A DNA stretch of 64,000 nt from the NCBI RefSeq assembly GCF_907164915.1, contig NC_061863.1, positions 10,231,882-10,295,881 of the forward strand, in the 5' to 3' direction. A program made the position numbers and the translations under genes. The stretch is from Impatiens glandulifera. Its lineage: Eukaryota > Streptophyta > Magnoliopsida > Ericales > Balsaminaceae. Positions 1 to 10,454 of this stretch are shown here, piece after piece; position 1 is the stretch's first letter; each line of letters opens with the position of its first letter. The notes under the pieces were generated by a model that did not search any database, had not been told where the DNA came from, and worked only from the letters and a program-made list of their open reading frames with translations.

Positions 1-312
1 TATAGAAGAGAGGGTATAGAGTCTAGATGAGGAGGAAGGTAGCGAGTCAGCTGGAGCGGGTCGGAAAAGCTAAGAAGAATTGAAAAGGGGATACTATACT
101 GCAAATATTTTGTGTATTTATGTTCATATATAAATATATAAATTATCTTTAATTTTCTTCTCTTATAACTTAGTTTTAACATAATAAAAAAGGGGAAATT
201 GTTAGATTAAGGTAAAGAAAGAAAGAAGGGAAAATTATTAAATTAAGATTAAAGAAGAAATCTTTAATTAAGTTGAAATATGAAAAAATCTTTAATGGAT
301 TAAAATGAACTT
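1..312 (+). mobile_element. Possible 3' end of an LTR retrotransposon (PPT and start of 3' LTR)
   Basis: A purine tract at about 185-199 (AAAAAAGGGGAAAT) is followed directly by TGTTAG at 200, the arrangement of a polypurine tract and the first bases of a 3' LTR in plant copia elements. Bases 1-184 are not recognised. The putative LTR is lost at about 313, where LINE sequence begins. Only one edge is visible, so this remains tentative. Confidence 0.3.
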
Positions 313-2091
313 ACGGGAAAGCTGCCTTCTGCAATGCCAATGATGTTGAATATGTCTTGCCTTGTTTCATCCATCACTCCTCCATAAATTTCCACACTTT
401 TGTTTTCATTAATAGTATGACCTATAACCTCAGAAAAAAAACGTTAGTGCAACCCTAATAGTTTTAATGGAATCGACGAGTACGTGCGCTAGAATGAACA
501 AATCGTCAACAAAGCATAAATGAGTTACCTCTTCCACCTCACAGAAATGATGAAAGATGTATGAACGATTCTTTCAAAACATCGCGAAGATGCTTTCAAA
601 GATCGTCATGATAGCTATGAAAAGGTAAGAAGAGAGGTGGTCACCTTGCCTTACCCCATTTTCACCCTTGAAGTAGCATTCGTGGACTCAATTGACGCTA
701 ACAATAAAACAGGATTAAAAAAACGCATTGCATAATCCAATCAATAAAAATCATAGGAAAAACATATACAACCAAAAAATCCAGAACGGCTTTCCATCTA
801 ATAGAGTCGAAAGCTTTTTTGATATCTATTTTGAAAGTCACTCTCGGGGATATTTTCTTTTTCCCGTAGCCTTTTAAAAGACTTTACATGAAAATAATAT
901 TATTAGAGATTGTCCTACCAAGGATAAATGTAGATTGATTAAGATTTATTATTTTTCCTATGACATTTTTAAAGCGTTTAGATATGAATTTTGAAATGAT
1001 TTTGTAAACCACATTGCAATAGGAAATTGGTCTGAAATCTTGTACTTTTTCGAGCACCACATTTTTGGGGATCAAGGTAAAGACCGATGTATTTCATTGC
1101 TTTAACATCTTCCTGTTCTTGAAAAACTCCAGAACCCCATCAGTAATATCTTTACCCACAACCGACCAATTGTCTTTGAAGAACTTCGCATTGAAACCAT
1201 CCGGACCCGGACTTTTATTCTCATCAATACTAAACAGAGCTTCTTTAACCTCAACCCTATGAAAACCCTTATTAACTCGCGACTATCCTCAGTAGAAATT
1301 TTTCTATCGATAATTTGATACAGGGTATTTAGGTGACTTTGATGCTGCTTTCTTATACCCATTAGTTGCTTATAGAACTCGATAGTCAGATCTTGTACAC
1401 CCTTCTGACCCTGTACACGTTGTTTTTTATGTTTCTAGCCTTGTATTTCGTATAGAAGTAAACTGTATTTTTATCACCCAACGAAAGCCAGCTTTGTCTT
1501 GACTTTTGCATAACAACGTTCTTTTTAAGTAGACTCAGCTTCCTGAAGTTTTCGAGTGCATCTCTCTCTGCCTCATTGAGTTGTTCATCACTATTATCCC
1601 TTAATAACCTTTTCTGAACCTATTCTAGTTCTTCTTTTACAACCGGAACTCTAATAGAGATATTGCTGAACTTTTTCTTGTCAAAGCTTTGAAGTTGATT
1701 CTTCAGGATCTTTAACTTTTCAGAAACCTTGTACATATTAGAACCCCTGACATCTGTAGACCACGCACTTTCAAGAAAATCCTTGAATTTATTGTTTCCC
1801 ATCCAGAAGTTGAAGATTTTGAAGGGCTTCTTGAACCTCTCCTCCTTTTCCCAAAACAATTTAATCAGGAAATGAAGTTGACTTCTCGGAAATTGGTTGA
1901 TCCATTTGTCATTGACCAGACATCTATCAATCGTACTTTTCCTTATGCGCCCATCTCCTCTCGTAGAAGATTAGGGGAAGAAGTTCCCAGTATTAATAGG
2001 CTCAATACACCCATATCTCTAATGCAGTCGTTAAAGTCAATCATATCCTTAGTGATTTCAAATTATGGGCTACGATCAACTTAATTTCTTG
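313..2091 (-). pseudogene. LINE ORF2 fragment: endonuclease C-terminal half, linker and reverse transcriptase fingers/palm
   Basis: Several broken minus-strand frames give an endonuclease tail (DFNDCIRDM, then STIDRCLVNDKW), a basic linker, a reverse-transcriptase block (QDFRPISYCNVVYKIISKF near 1000-1040), a KIDIKKAFDSIRW motif near 801-834, and a catalytic motif FVDD at 502-513 where plant LINEs usually have FADD. It continues to a GGV...GSFP segment ending near 313, then non-LINE sequence follows. In the family the next block would be RYLGIPL (thumb), which here appears only in the inserted copy at 3.64 kb. Non-functional. Confidence 0.8.
2078..2091. repeat. Target-site duplication, copy 1 (14 bp), of the nested LINE
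   Basis: AACTTAATTTCTTG here is identical to 3642-3655. It lies directly beside an oligo(T) run (2092-2099), the poly(A) tail of a minus-strand LINE, so it is best read as the target-site duplication of the 2092-3641 insertion. Confidence 0.75.
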
Positions 2092-3641
2092 TTTTTTTTG
2101 GAAACACGTCTTAGCGTCATTTCATTAAAAATTCCCAAAAACGGGAAAAAAAACCACGAGTTTAAGAGATCATTCTAGACAGGCCTAGAATGATTTTGAA
2201 GTCGTAACATTCTGAATAAAAGCTAAAAAGCTAAAAACGTAAATGAATTATCTGTTTACAATGCTTTCAATTCTAGTGAGTTTAAAAAACAGGAAATTCC
2301 AGTTCCTCTAGATATTCCAGTTCTGCTCCGTGCTTGGAATTCTTCTCCACGTTCCCGCGAGGGCGCTGCAATCCGATACAATATCTTTCCATAACTCGTC
2401 AATGCTCCTGCGGATTCTGTCATATACCCTTGCATTCCGTTCTTGCCAAATGTTATACACCACTGCTCCAAAGTCGTACTTGAACACGCTTGTTGCAAAT
2501 ATATTTCCCTTGGCTTTGAGTAGTGCTGCTTCTTTGATTTCATTCCATTCGCTCGGGAAACTGATCAGCTCCAGGATTTTATAGAATCTGTCCCAAAGCT
2601 CCGAAGTAATACAGCAGCTCCCGAATAGGTGATCTATGGTTTCTTCATTTCCTATGCATAGAAGACAGCTCGCGTCTGGGATGCTCATATACTTAGTGAT
2701 ACGATCACGAGTGCTGAGTCTTTCCTAGAAGGCGAGCCATAGAATGAACTGGTGTCGAGGGATAATCTTCGTTGACCATACAAGAGGAGCCCATTCTACT
2801 TTCTGCGCTTTTTCCCGGATTACCTCCCATATTTTCTTCAATACTAGCTTCCCATTGTCCTCAGCTTTCCATTCATGAATATCCGGTCTGTCGTGTAGTT
2901 GTATGTTACTTATATGATCAAGTATCATCTTTCCTTCTGGAATTCTTCTCAAGAGCAAGTTCCAATTCCCGTCTTTGATGTCTCTGATTTTTTCTTTTGC
3001 GTGGTCCCTTCTGATACGAGTATTTTGAAACTCCTCCTTGTCGATGATAGACTGGTTTTCAAACCAAGGGTCGTGCCAAAATAGAGTGCCTTTCCCGTCC
3101 TCTAGTCGGATGTCATAAAGATCTGCAATATCGCTTCTTAGTTTAAGAATCTTTTTTAGAGACCAGCTCATACCTTCGTGAATTTTGCAGGTCCAGATGC
3201 TGGTTTCGTGTTTCATAAACCTCGTATGCACCCATTTGATCCATAGTGACTCCTGATTGCGCTCTAAAGCCCACAGATGCTTGAAGGTTAGAGCCTTGTT
3301 CCACTCGATACAGCTCTTCAAGTCGATGCCTCCCTCGTCCTTTGGTTTGCAGAGAGCGGTTCATTTGACTTTCTTTCCTCCTCTTCCACTACTACCCCAG
3401 ATAAAGTTTCTCATCAACGTGTCGAGTTCCTTCATTACCTTCTTCGGAATGACCATTTGCTATGCCCAATAGCCAACTATGCCCATAACCACGGTTTTGA
3501 TAAGTTTGATCCTCCCTGCATAAGAAAGTTTTTTCGCTGCCCAGCCAGATATTGTGTTTTTTACCTTTTCAATCAGCGGCTTGCAGTGTGAGATCTCGAT
3601 CTGCTTCGCAGTTAACGGAATTCCTAAGTACCTTATGGGTT
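2092..3641 (-). mobile_element. 5'-truncated LINE insertion (ORF2 thumb to poly(A)) nested in another LINE
   Basis: On the minus strand it starts at the RYLGIPL motif of the reverse-transcriptase thumb (about 3640), runs through the connector and zf-RVT, passes a 3' UTR containing an ATGAAATGACGCTAAG-like tail, and ends in A8 (2099-2092). A 14-bp direct repeat flanks it. The 3' tail closely matches the LINE fragment at 54981-55650 and, less closely, the full LINE ending at 21285, so all belong to one family. 5' truncation is the normal outcome of target-primed reverse transcription. Confidence 0.8.
2308..3641 (-). pseudogene. LINE ORF2 C-terminal region: RT thumb, connector and zf-RVT
   Basis: Frames 3321-2725 and 2688-2308 are the same reading direction broken by a stop. 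Visible motifs are RYLGIPL at the start, SYAGRIKLIK, WIKWVHTRFMK, FWHDPW, IPRHQFILWLAF, and the zinc-binding module CLLC...HLFGSC (about 2608-2667), which is zf-RVT. The protein would end with EQNWNI, as in the sister copy near 55.44 kb. It has no catalytic residues and is a dead fragment. Confidence 0.8.
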
Positions 3642-3655
3642 AACTTAATTTCTTG
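3642..3655. repeat. Target-site duplication, copy 2 (14 bp), of the nested LINE
   Basis: Identical to 2078-2091. In the host LINE it encodes the residues just after the endonuclease motif GDYNTTRN, so the insertion site lies inside the endonuclease domain. Confidence 0.75.
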
Positions 3656-4073
3656 TTGTATTATAGTCACCAAGGATAACCCAAGATTTATCACTACCAA
3701 TCCAGTTCATAAGGCAATTCTAGAGCAGTCTTCTGTTAGTGCTTGAGTTACTACCGTACACAATAGCAAGATGTAACACAATTCGGGTGATTCTGTCTTT
3801 GACCTCAACTAGGATTGTTTAATCATTAGAAAAGAGAGTCTTGACCTCATCAACTTTATTATCCCAGATAACCCAGATTCTTCCCATTTTGTCATTTGAG
3901 TTGTAATTAATTTCCGAGCTGCTATCAATACACAGCTTTCTAACCTTGTCAACGTTCCAGATTTTTACTTTTGTCTCAAGAATACCCATAACAATGATCT
4001 TCTGGTTCTCAATGATCCTCCTGATTTCTTTACATTTCAGAGGGTCATTGAGACCCCTTATGTTCCATGTTAC
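3656..4073 (-). pseudogene. LINE ORF2 N terminus: APE-type endonuclease first half
   Basis: Minus-strand translation begins VTWNIRGLNDPL, the conserved first motif of plant LINE endonucleases, followed by an ETKV motif (catalytic Glu), WVIWDN, and WVILGDYN just before the insertion point. The remainder of the domain resumes at 2077. In-frame stops are present. It pairs directly with the ORF1 remnant upstream. Confidence 0.75.
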
Positions 4074-5505
4074 TATATTTAAGAATGAATATAAGTGTTG
4101 GGTTCCTGACTTTCAAGGCTATCTTGAACCTCATCTTCATAGAAGTTATAAGTATCACTTGCCTCACTATCTTCAATGACAATAGTTTGATTGTATGGAA
4201 TGTTATTGCGCTCGGTGGGGAGTATATCTCATAGATCTCATTCTCTCCCGTGATAGAGTCAGTAGCCTCTAGATCTAGAATCTTTCTGCTTTGTCTTCGA
4301 TTTTCAGCATGTTCATTTTTAGTAGATCTCTTCTGACTTTGAACCTTTTCATTGCTGGATTCATGTCTGTTATCGATTTTAATTCTCCCCACTTTAGAAC
4401 TAAGACTCAATTCCTTATTCAAGATCAACTGATCTTCTTCTACATTTGATTTCTTGATTTCGCAAAACCCGAGATTCCTCATATCATTCTCTAGAGTTTC
4501 CTTATTATGTGTAAGATTTTCAATGTTTTTTAGTCTAGGATTCTCCTGGTCACAATCTCGAAAGGTGGCACTAAGTCCAAGGATTGGATCATTTCGAATT
4601 CTTATGACATTATTTTTTCGGTTCTTGATTGCATTCCTGGAACTATGAGGATCAGGACTAGGTTTGATTGCTTCATAAGGGCCAAAAATTCCACGTCCCA
4701 AAGATCTTTGAATACCAGAATATTTGGATCCAGAACCGGTAGTTACATCAGGACCTGTTCTAAGATCAGCATTAGGACCGACATTAGTATCATCAACAAT
4801 AATAGGACCACTATTAGTATCTGGACCGGCCTTGCCAAAACACGCATTAGTAGTACCCGTTGGATCAGGATCGACAATATCTAATCTAGTGACATGAGTA
4901 GATCCGGGAATAGTGAGGCAGGACTAAGGTTAGCAAGTCTAGTATGACTAAGATCACCTGTATGACTAGGACCTACTTTATTATGACTGGTACCCTGACC
5001 AGGACCGATATTATCAGGACCGATATTATGAACATGACATATTCTTGAAAAAAATAGTATCTTTAGGACCGATGTTTTGAACTTGACTGATAGGATCAGC
5101 TTTAGCAAGGCCAGTTTGTACTTTTACCTACTTCATTCATTTTCCGATCTTCTTTCTGACCCTTATTTGTTTTTGCATTTGATTATCCATCCTATCAGCA
5201 TTAGTGCGCTTATTAATATTAACTTCAGATCTGTTCACATTTTTAGAAGTCTGGTTAGATTCATTTAGACCACCTTCCTGAATATTGTTATTGACCTTCG
5301 ATTTCAGATTATTATTGACATGGCATTTGCTCGTTGAGTGTGTGAAAGTGCTGCACCACGTACATCGATTGGGATTCCATTCATATTTAACTCCAATATC
5401 AAACAGATTCCCTAGTCTATCGTTTAGTTTAAGCTTGATCGGGAGAGAGAGCTGCTTGGATGTATTTCAACACTAACTCTTGCCATAGTCGCTCCCTCGT
5501 AACCT
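4045..5505 (-). pseudogene. LINE ORF1 C-terminal part with CCHC zinc knuckle
   Basis: Reading 5505 to 4045 on the minus strand gives VSVEIHPSS, homologous to CIEIHPRSN of the complete LINE at 17.74 kb, then a C-x2-C-x4-H-x4-C knuckle (CTWCSTFTHSTSKC, near 5310-5360). A low-complexity tail follows with repeated GP-rich steps (4740-5060), then a basic, charged region (4701-4045, 218 open codons). The N-terminal DUF4283-like part is missing. ORF1 proteins of this class bind the LINE RNA. Broken by stops, so no product is expected. Confidence 0.65.
4740..5070 (-). repeat. Imprecise coding repeats inside LINE ORF1 (GP-rich)
   Basis: On the plus strand, short steps of the type aggaccgatatta / aggaccgacatta / aggaccactatta recur about every 15-35 bp. 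On the coding strand they give repeated N-x-GP-type residues. This is internal low-complexity expansion of ORF1, not a satellite. Confidence 0.4.
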
Positions 5506-5509
5506 TTCA

Positions 5510-5873
5510 TTTAAATATTAGTTTAATAATTATGTCTATTAATAATATACTAAAGATATTATACTTGATTATAAATATTTAGATAATGTTATAATACAAA
5601 CATGTAAAATATAATTAAATATTTAAATTTTAAAATGATTATATATATAATTTGTTTTTGTTTAACTTTATTAATTTATTTGTGAGTTATATAATTAAAC
5701 ATATAAGTATAAAGAATTTCTTTAGATTTTATAAACAGTTTAATTTATATTTTCACCCTCATATTTTAAATTTATTTTTTATAAAATTTCAATTTTTTAG
5801 TATAATATTTTCCACAATATATATAATATAATATTTTAATATGGAACCCGTGCAAGCAGAAGCTTGATCCTAA
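5510..5873 (+). mobile_element. Helitron-like 3' terminal fragment
   Basis: The segment ends ACCCGTGCAAGCAGAAGC...CCTAA|T, resembling a decayed Helitron terminus: a short hairpin built on CCCGTGC followed by CTRR next to a host T. The body (5520-5850) is closely similar to 36175-36475, where it again stops at a GGAACCGTGC motif. No Rep/helicase coding sequence is present. The hairpin is imperfect, so the class is inferred. Confidence 0.45.
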
Positions 5874-6374
5874 TTTATATAATGGCCATGTTTGTAAATA
5901 TAAAATAAATTTACAAAATTTGATAAAAAGAAAAAGAGTTTATAAATGGGTGTTAAGTGTCTTTAAAACACCCTTTTAAAACATTTTTAATTGTTTATTT
6001 TTTAATATTTTATTGAATTTTATAAATTATTTTATATTTTAAGTCAATATTAAATTTAATAATAGTTTTTGAAAAATATTGTTTTAATAAACAACAATAA
6101 CCTAATATTTAAGGATAAAATTAAATATCTATAATAACATTGTAAATTAATATAATCAAAATTTAATCATTTAAATTTCTTCAAAATATTGTGTCATATT
6201 TTGTTTTGATAGTTATAAATATTCTCTTATATATTATTTTAAATTTATAAATTTACAAGTTTATAAATTATTTCAATTTTATTTAAATAAATTGAAACAA
6301 ATTAAACAACAATTATTATTTATCTACATAAATGAGTTATTGTATGACTTGTTTAGAGTAATTTATTTATTATG

Positions 6375-6419
<45 letters not shown>
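5874..6419. repeat. AT-rich block X, copy 1 (shared with 28.4 and 39.8 kb)
   Basis: Starting TTTATATAATGGCC and ending in a (TA)n run, this block matches 39839-40690 along most of its length and 28420-28967 from about 6110. Shared strings include taagttaatataatcaa-type sequence, caacaattattatttatc, and gtatgact near the microsatellite. In each copy it lies upstream of a copy of the small secreted-protein gene, so it marks a segmental duplication. No gene seen. Confidence 0.6.
6378..6419. repeat. (TA)n microsatellite
   Basis: About 42 bp of uninterrupted AT dinucleotides at the end of block X. Confidence 0.95.
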
Positions 6420-6424
<5 letters not shown>

Positions 6425-7800
6425 AATTATTTATATTTTAAAATTAACTCATACTTTACTCTTCATTTTATAATTTAAAAAGATATATTATCAATTTAAA
6501 ATTAATAATTAAAAAATCACATGTTTAAAAAATTATTTATTAAATATTAAATTAAATTAATAAAAATTATATGTTCAAATAAATAATATAAAAAAAACAA
6601 ATCACATAATGTAATAACTATAATAAAACGAAAAAATATAAATAAATTAAAACTATATTATTTTATTGGAGAATATAAATATATCAAAGTTTATAGTATA
6701 TAATAAATATTTTATCTCATTTTGAATATAATTTTAATATTAATTCTCTAATCTTCTAATTTATCATTTAAAATTAACATAAAAAAATTACTGGTAAAAT
6801 TTATAATTATTCTATTGATAAGTTCAGAATGTCACTCGCTGATTGTGTTTATCATTTCTCTAGGCAAAACTTTTTATTGGCAATTTTAAATTATAAAACA
6901 TATTTGTCAAATTAATAGTAAAATGTTATATTTAAAGATGATTAAATGTATTAAATTTAAAAAGAATCATATTCATGAATAATTTAACCATACATTTAGA
7001 CCTTTTAAAAGATAACATTAAAAACCACTAATATTCTAAATGACCATTTAAAATTAACATGAAAAAATTGCGTAGTTGTTGAGAAATTATATAGGTGCAG
7101 CTAATATGGTTGATTTATACTATCTCAATTATTTTTTGGTAGACTATCTGGTTGGAGAGAAACGTCGAATTTTTATTGATTGTAGTCGTCCGATGCGTGT
7201 TATTCATAATGTTATTATTATGATGATTTCAGAGAATAATTTCGGAAGCCAATAGAGTCCTTCGGAGAGTTAATTATTCTTCTCGAAGACTTATGAGCTC
7301 GATAACCTATTGCGTAATATTTTTTATTTTTATTTTTTAATTTATTTATTTTCTTTTATGTCATGTTTTTGTTCGTTTTTTTTCGTTGTGCTCAAACGAT
7401 TTTCAACATTTTTAATATAATGAACTTTTTAAAAATAAATTAACATACAAAAATAATAGACAACAAATGATAATAAAAAATAGACATAAAATGATTGTCA
7501 AATGAAAATATATTTTTCTATTAACAAGTTAAGAATATCACTCGTAAACATGTATTTTACCTAATTTTGGATGTGTTTATTTTTTTTCTAGTCAAATATT
7601 TTAATTAAGATTTTTAAATTATAAAAAATATTTTTCAAATTAATAATAAAATAGACATAAAATATTATATTAAAATATGATTAAATATACTTAATTTATG
7701 AAGAATCATACTCATGAAGAATTTTACCCTATAAAATAAATTAATTCTTTCAATAATGACATTAAAAATCATTATTCATCCATCCCTCTATTTTAAATTC
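6420..7800. other. AT-rich sequence without recognised genes
   Basis: Mostly AT-rich with internal similarity between 6830-6990 and 7530-7720 (paired phrases such as gaatatcactcg...tgtttat...ttctag and aaagaatcatattcatgaa), suggesting an old ~700-bp duplication. A less AT-rich island at 7076-7320 is described separately. Confidence 0.4.
7106..7255 (+). other. Unassigned 49-codon open frame in an AT-poor island
   Basis: An open frame from ATG 7106 to TAG 7253-7255 begins MVDLYYLNYFLVDYLVGEKR and continues with IFIDCSRP. The surrounding 7076-7320 is visibly less AT-rich than its neighbours. I do not recognise a family. It may be a relic of a transposon gene or chance, and no promoter or homologue is visible in the window. 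Confidence 0.12.
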
Positions 7801-7829
7801 ATATATTCCATCATATTTTATGCTTCATT

Positions 7830-9230
7830 CATTTTATACCAAGTGAGACTCGAACCTTAGTCTCAAATTTGAAATGTTAACCATTGGACAACTTGTGATT
7901 TTTGAATTAAATTTATAATTTTATTTATATATATAAATAATAAAAAATAAAAAATAATAATAAATTAATTATATAAATTATAGATATATAGAGAACATAT
8001 AAAAAATATAATAATTATATTAAATACATTATACATTTAATTATTTATATTTTATATATTAAAATTATTATTTTTATATAATAATATAATAAATGTTATT
8101 ATGAATAAATATTTTTACAAATATTACTTCATACAAATTAATTAAATTTTTTTTTATAATTATAATACAATAACTTAACAAAAATAATTACAATTATCTT
8201 ATTTTAAAATTTCTTGATATCTTAGTGAATATATAATTGATAGCATCTTGTATTACTTTTTGGCTACACTTAAAAAGTTATGTTGCCTTGAGTGACTCGA
8301 CATTACTGACATTATCCTAAAAGGAAATTATGTCTAATCGACTTAACATTACTGACCATCACTTACACTTACTTTAAACATTAAGCACAACCGACAAGTC
8401 TTATCGATCATCTCATATTCTCATTTTGAATATTTGGTTGCATCTGCGACTCGTCAAATTATCGACCACTTTCTACACATTGTTAATTTGGCTTTATTCG
8501 ACTCGTCATTATCGACCAACACCTACACTCACTTTGAAAATTCTGTACTAACCAACTCACAATTATCAATCACATTACACCCCTCATTTTTGGCCATTTT
8601 GATCCAATTCAAACTATCATTCTCATTTAAAATTAGACCATTCTCTTAATCTAATATGGCACCCACATATACCATCATTTTAATCTTACAATACCTCCTT
8701 TAAAATTCGTATCGGTTGGGACTGAAAACCTAGTCTCAAATTTGAAATTTGAATACTTTAACCACTACAACACTTGTGATTGCTGAATTTAATTTATAAT
8801 TTTGTATATGTATATATATTTTGTGTCTAAAACTCATAAAAATTAGACAAATAATCAAACAAGTCAATATATGACTCGTAATGTTATCGACCACCTTCTA
8901 CCCTCACATTGAGCATTTTTCTCCATTCGTTTCGTCATTGTCAATCGCACTACACCCTCACTTTGGGAATTTTGATTCAATTCGAATCATCATTCTCATT
9001 TTAATATTTATAATACCCTTTAATCCGACCATTCCTTTAATCCATCATCGCACCCACATATACATTTAATCTTGATAATATCCTTCTAAAATATGACAAA
9101 TCCCTTAATCTATCATACCATATAGGACTTGAATATTTGTCTCATGTTTGAAATTTAAACACTTTAACTACTGCACCACTTGTGATTAATGAATTTAATT
9201 TGTAATTTTGTATATAATTTGTATATAAAC
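7830..9230. repeat. ~405-bp tandem repeat field with tRNA-like modules
   Basis: The phrase cacttgtgatt.ctgaattTaattt recurs at 8772 and 9177 (period ~405), with a third related copy at 7887. Units carry Cgactcgtcattatcgacca-type stretches and end with a minus-strand tRNA-like module (…gactcgaaccttagtctcaaat…accactacaccacttgtgat), whose reverse complement has A-box- and B-box-like blocks (AGTGGT...GGTTCGAGTC). Probably a tandemly amplified SINE-containing fragment. The 71-codon frame at 8434-8649 inside it shows no recognisable domain. Confidence 0.5.
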
Positions 9231-9514
9231 TCATAAAGAGAGAAAAATAATTTATATTTATTTAAATATATTACGAATTAATAAATAGGTCTTAAAAATT
9301 TTAAAAATATATAAATGCATTGAAGTCCATTTATCAAAAGTTATTTTGAATTTAAATATAAATCATTATTAGCTTAATTAGTTCCATTTATCAAACTTTA
9401 TATTAAATTTAAAATATAAATCATTGTTAGTTATTTAGTTAGTTAAAATGTTGAACTTATATTTTTAGTAATGTAATACGTTCATTAAATTTTATATTGA
9501 ATTTAAAATATAAA

Positions 9515-9765
9515 GTATTATTAACTTAGTTTGTTAAAGAGTTGTACTTGTATTGTTAGATTAAAAGATTGAAACTTATATATAGTTTAGTTGGTTAAAG
9601 GGTTGTACTTGTTTTGTTAGATTAAATTTTAAAACTTACGTATAATTTAGTTGGTTAAAGGATGTACTTGTTTTGTTAGATTAAAAGTTTGAAACTTATA
9701 TATATTTTATTTGGTTAAAGGGTTGTACTTATTTTTGTTATGTTACAAGTTTAAAACTTATATAT
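9515..9765 (+). repeat. Four-copy ~60-bp tandem array of a tRNA-like unit
   Basis: The anchor GTTGTACTTG (one copy GATGTACTTG) recurs at 9541, 9602, 9661 and 9722, giving a ~59-61 bp period. Each unit reads TTGGTTAAAGGGTTGTACTTG, then TTTGTTAGATTA, then a GTTTGAAAC-like box. In reverse complement the same module occurs once per unit in the repeats at 10.6, 36.6 and 41.2-42.2 kb, so here a single internal segment has been amplified. Confidence 0.65.
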
Positions 9766-10060
9766 AACATATTTAATTAAAATTTTTTAATTACCGGTTT
9801 CAAATTTATGGATGAGTCAATTCACGACCCGACCCAAATATCTATTTAATTTCACATACATATTTAAACTAACCACAACTCTCGACTTGACAATCCGGAC
9901 ACTTTGAAATTAAAAATTATTATATAAATATAGATTAATTAGTTCAAAAGTTAACTTAAAATATTAAAAATGTCGCACGTTCATCAAATTTTGTTTGAAT
10001 TTAAAATATATGGTATATATATAAGTCAGCAAAAGGATTGAAGTTTCTAAATTTAAATTT
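9766..10060 (-). repeat. Inverted copy of the ~310-bp 'GGGTCGAGAGTTGTGG' repeat
   Basis: The reverse complement of about 9790-9920 reads as the 5' part of the ~310-bp repeat found at 10.44, 36.72 and 41.09 kb (GTCGAGAGTTGTGGTTAAT, then an ACTTGGGTCGG-like segment). Together with the preceding array it forms a minus-strand copy of that element. Confidence 0.5.
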
Positions 10061-10061
10061 A

Positions 10062-10410
10062 TTTCTCATTTGTTCAATAATGATGAATTGATCTTTTTTA
10101 TTAGAGGACCTCTTACAAGTATCCCCACTTGTTTCTTATGAGTTTCTCATTATCTTGACCATCTATATAGATGGTTAGTTATCATTTATCATAACTTTTT
10201 TAGGCATTACTTATTAACCCACTATCAATGATAATTTTAACTGTCACCCAAAATATTTGATAGAGATTATTCCAAAACCTCTAAATTAGTTTGTTCAGCT
10301 TGCTCTACTTCCTCACTCATCCTTATATAACTTAAACGAGTTCGGCTTTAGAGGTACCCTAAAAAAATGCAAGATTGTTGGATTATCTTCATTGTAATTT
10401 TAATTTGTGT
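10062..10410. repeat. Duplicated block Y, copy 1 (matches 43240-43575)
   Basis: Shared phrases include CAATAATGATGAATTGATC, gagtttctcattat, TTGTTCAGC(t/c)TGCTCTAC and CTCACTCATCCTTATA. In copy 3 this block runs straight on to the gene's 5' flank. Here a Helitron-like insertion (10417-11343) separates them. No coding potential recognised. Confidence 0.6.
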
Positions 10411-10411
10411 A

Positions 10412-10416
<5 letters not shown>

Positions 10417-10454
<38 letters not shown>

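Larger units (their letters stand above)
313..5505 (-). mobile_element. Degenerate LINE (L1-type), minus strand, interrupted by a nested LINE fragment
   Basis: Read on the minus strand, 5505-4075 is the C-terminal part of ORF1 (CCHC knuckle, then a low-complexity tail), 4073-3656 the first half of the ORF2 endonuclease, and 2091-313 the rest of the endonuclease, the linker and reverse transcriptase through the palm. 2092-3641 is a separate 5'-truncated LINE copy inserted in the endonuclease. The element starts inside ORF1 (5'-truncated) and stops at about 313 just before the thumb, so its own 3' UTR and poly(A) are missing. Stops and frameshifts are scattered throughout. Confidence 0.85.

Noticed and set aside
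1065..1262. Plus-strand frames over the LINE RT (for example 65 codons)
   Set aside because: Antisense shadow of the minus-strand LINE ORF2; the matching shadow occurs opposite the plus-strand LINE at 19720-19956.
7106..7255. Small host gene
   Set aside because: Only 49 codons, no promoter, no paralogue and no recognised motif; kept only as an unassigned open frame.
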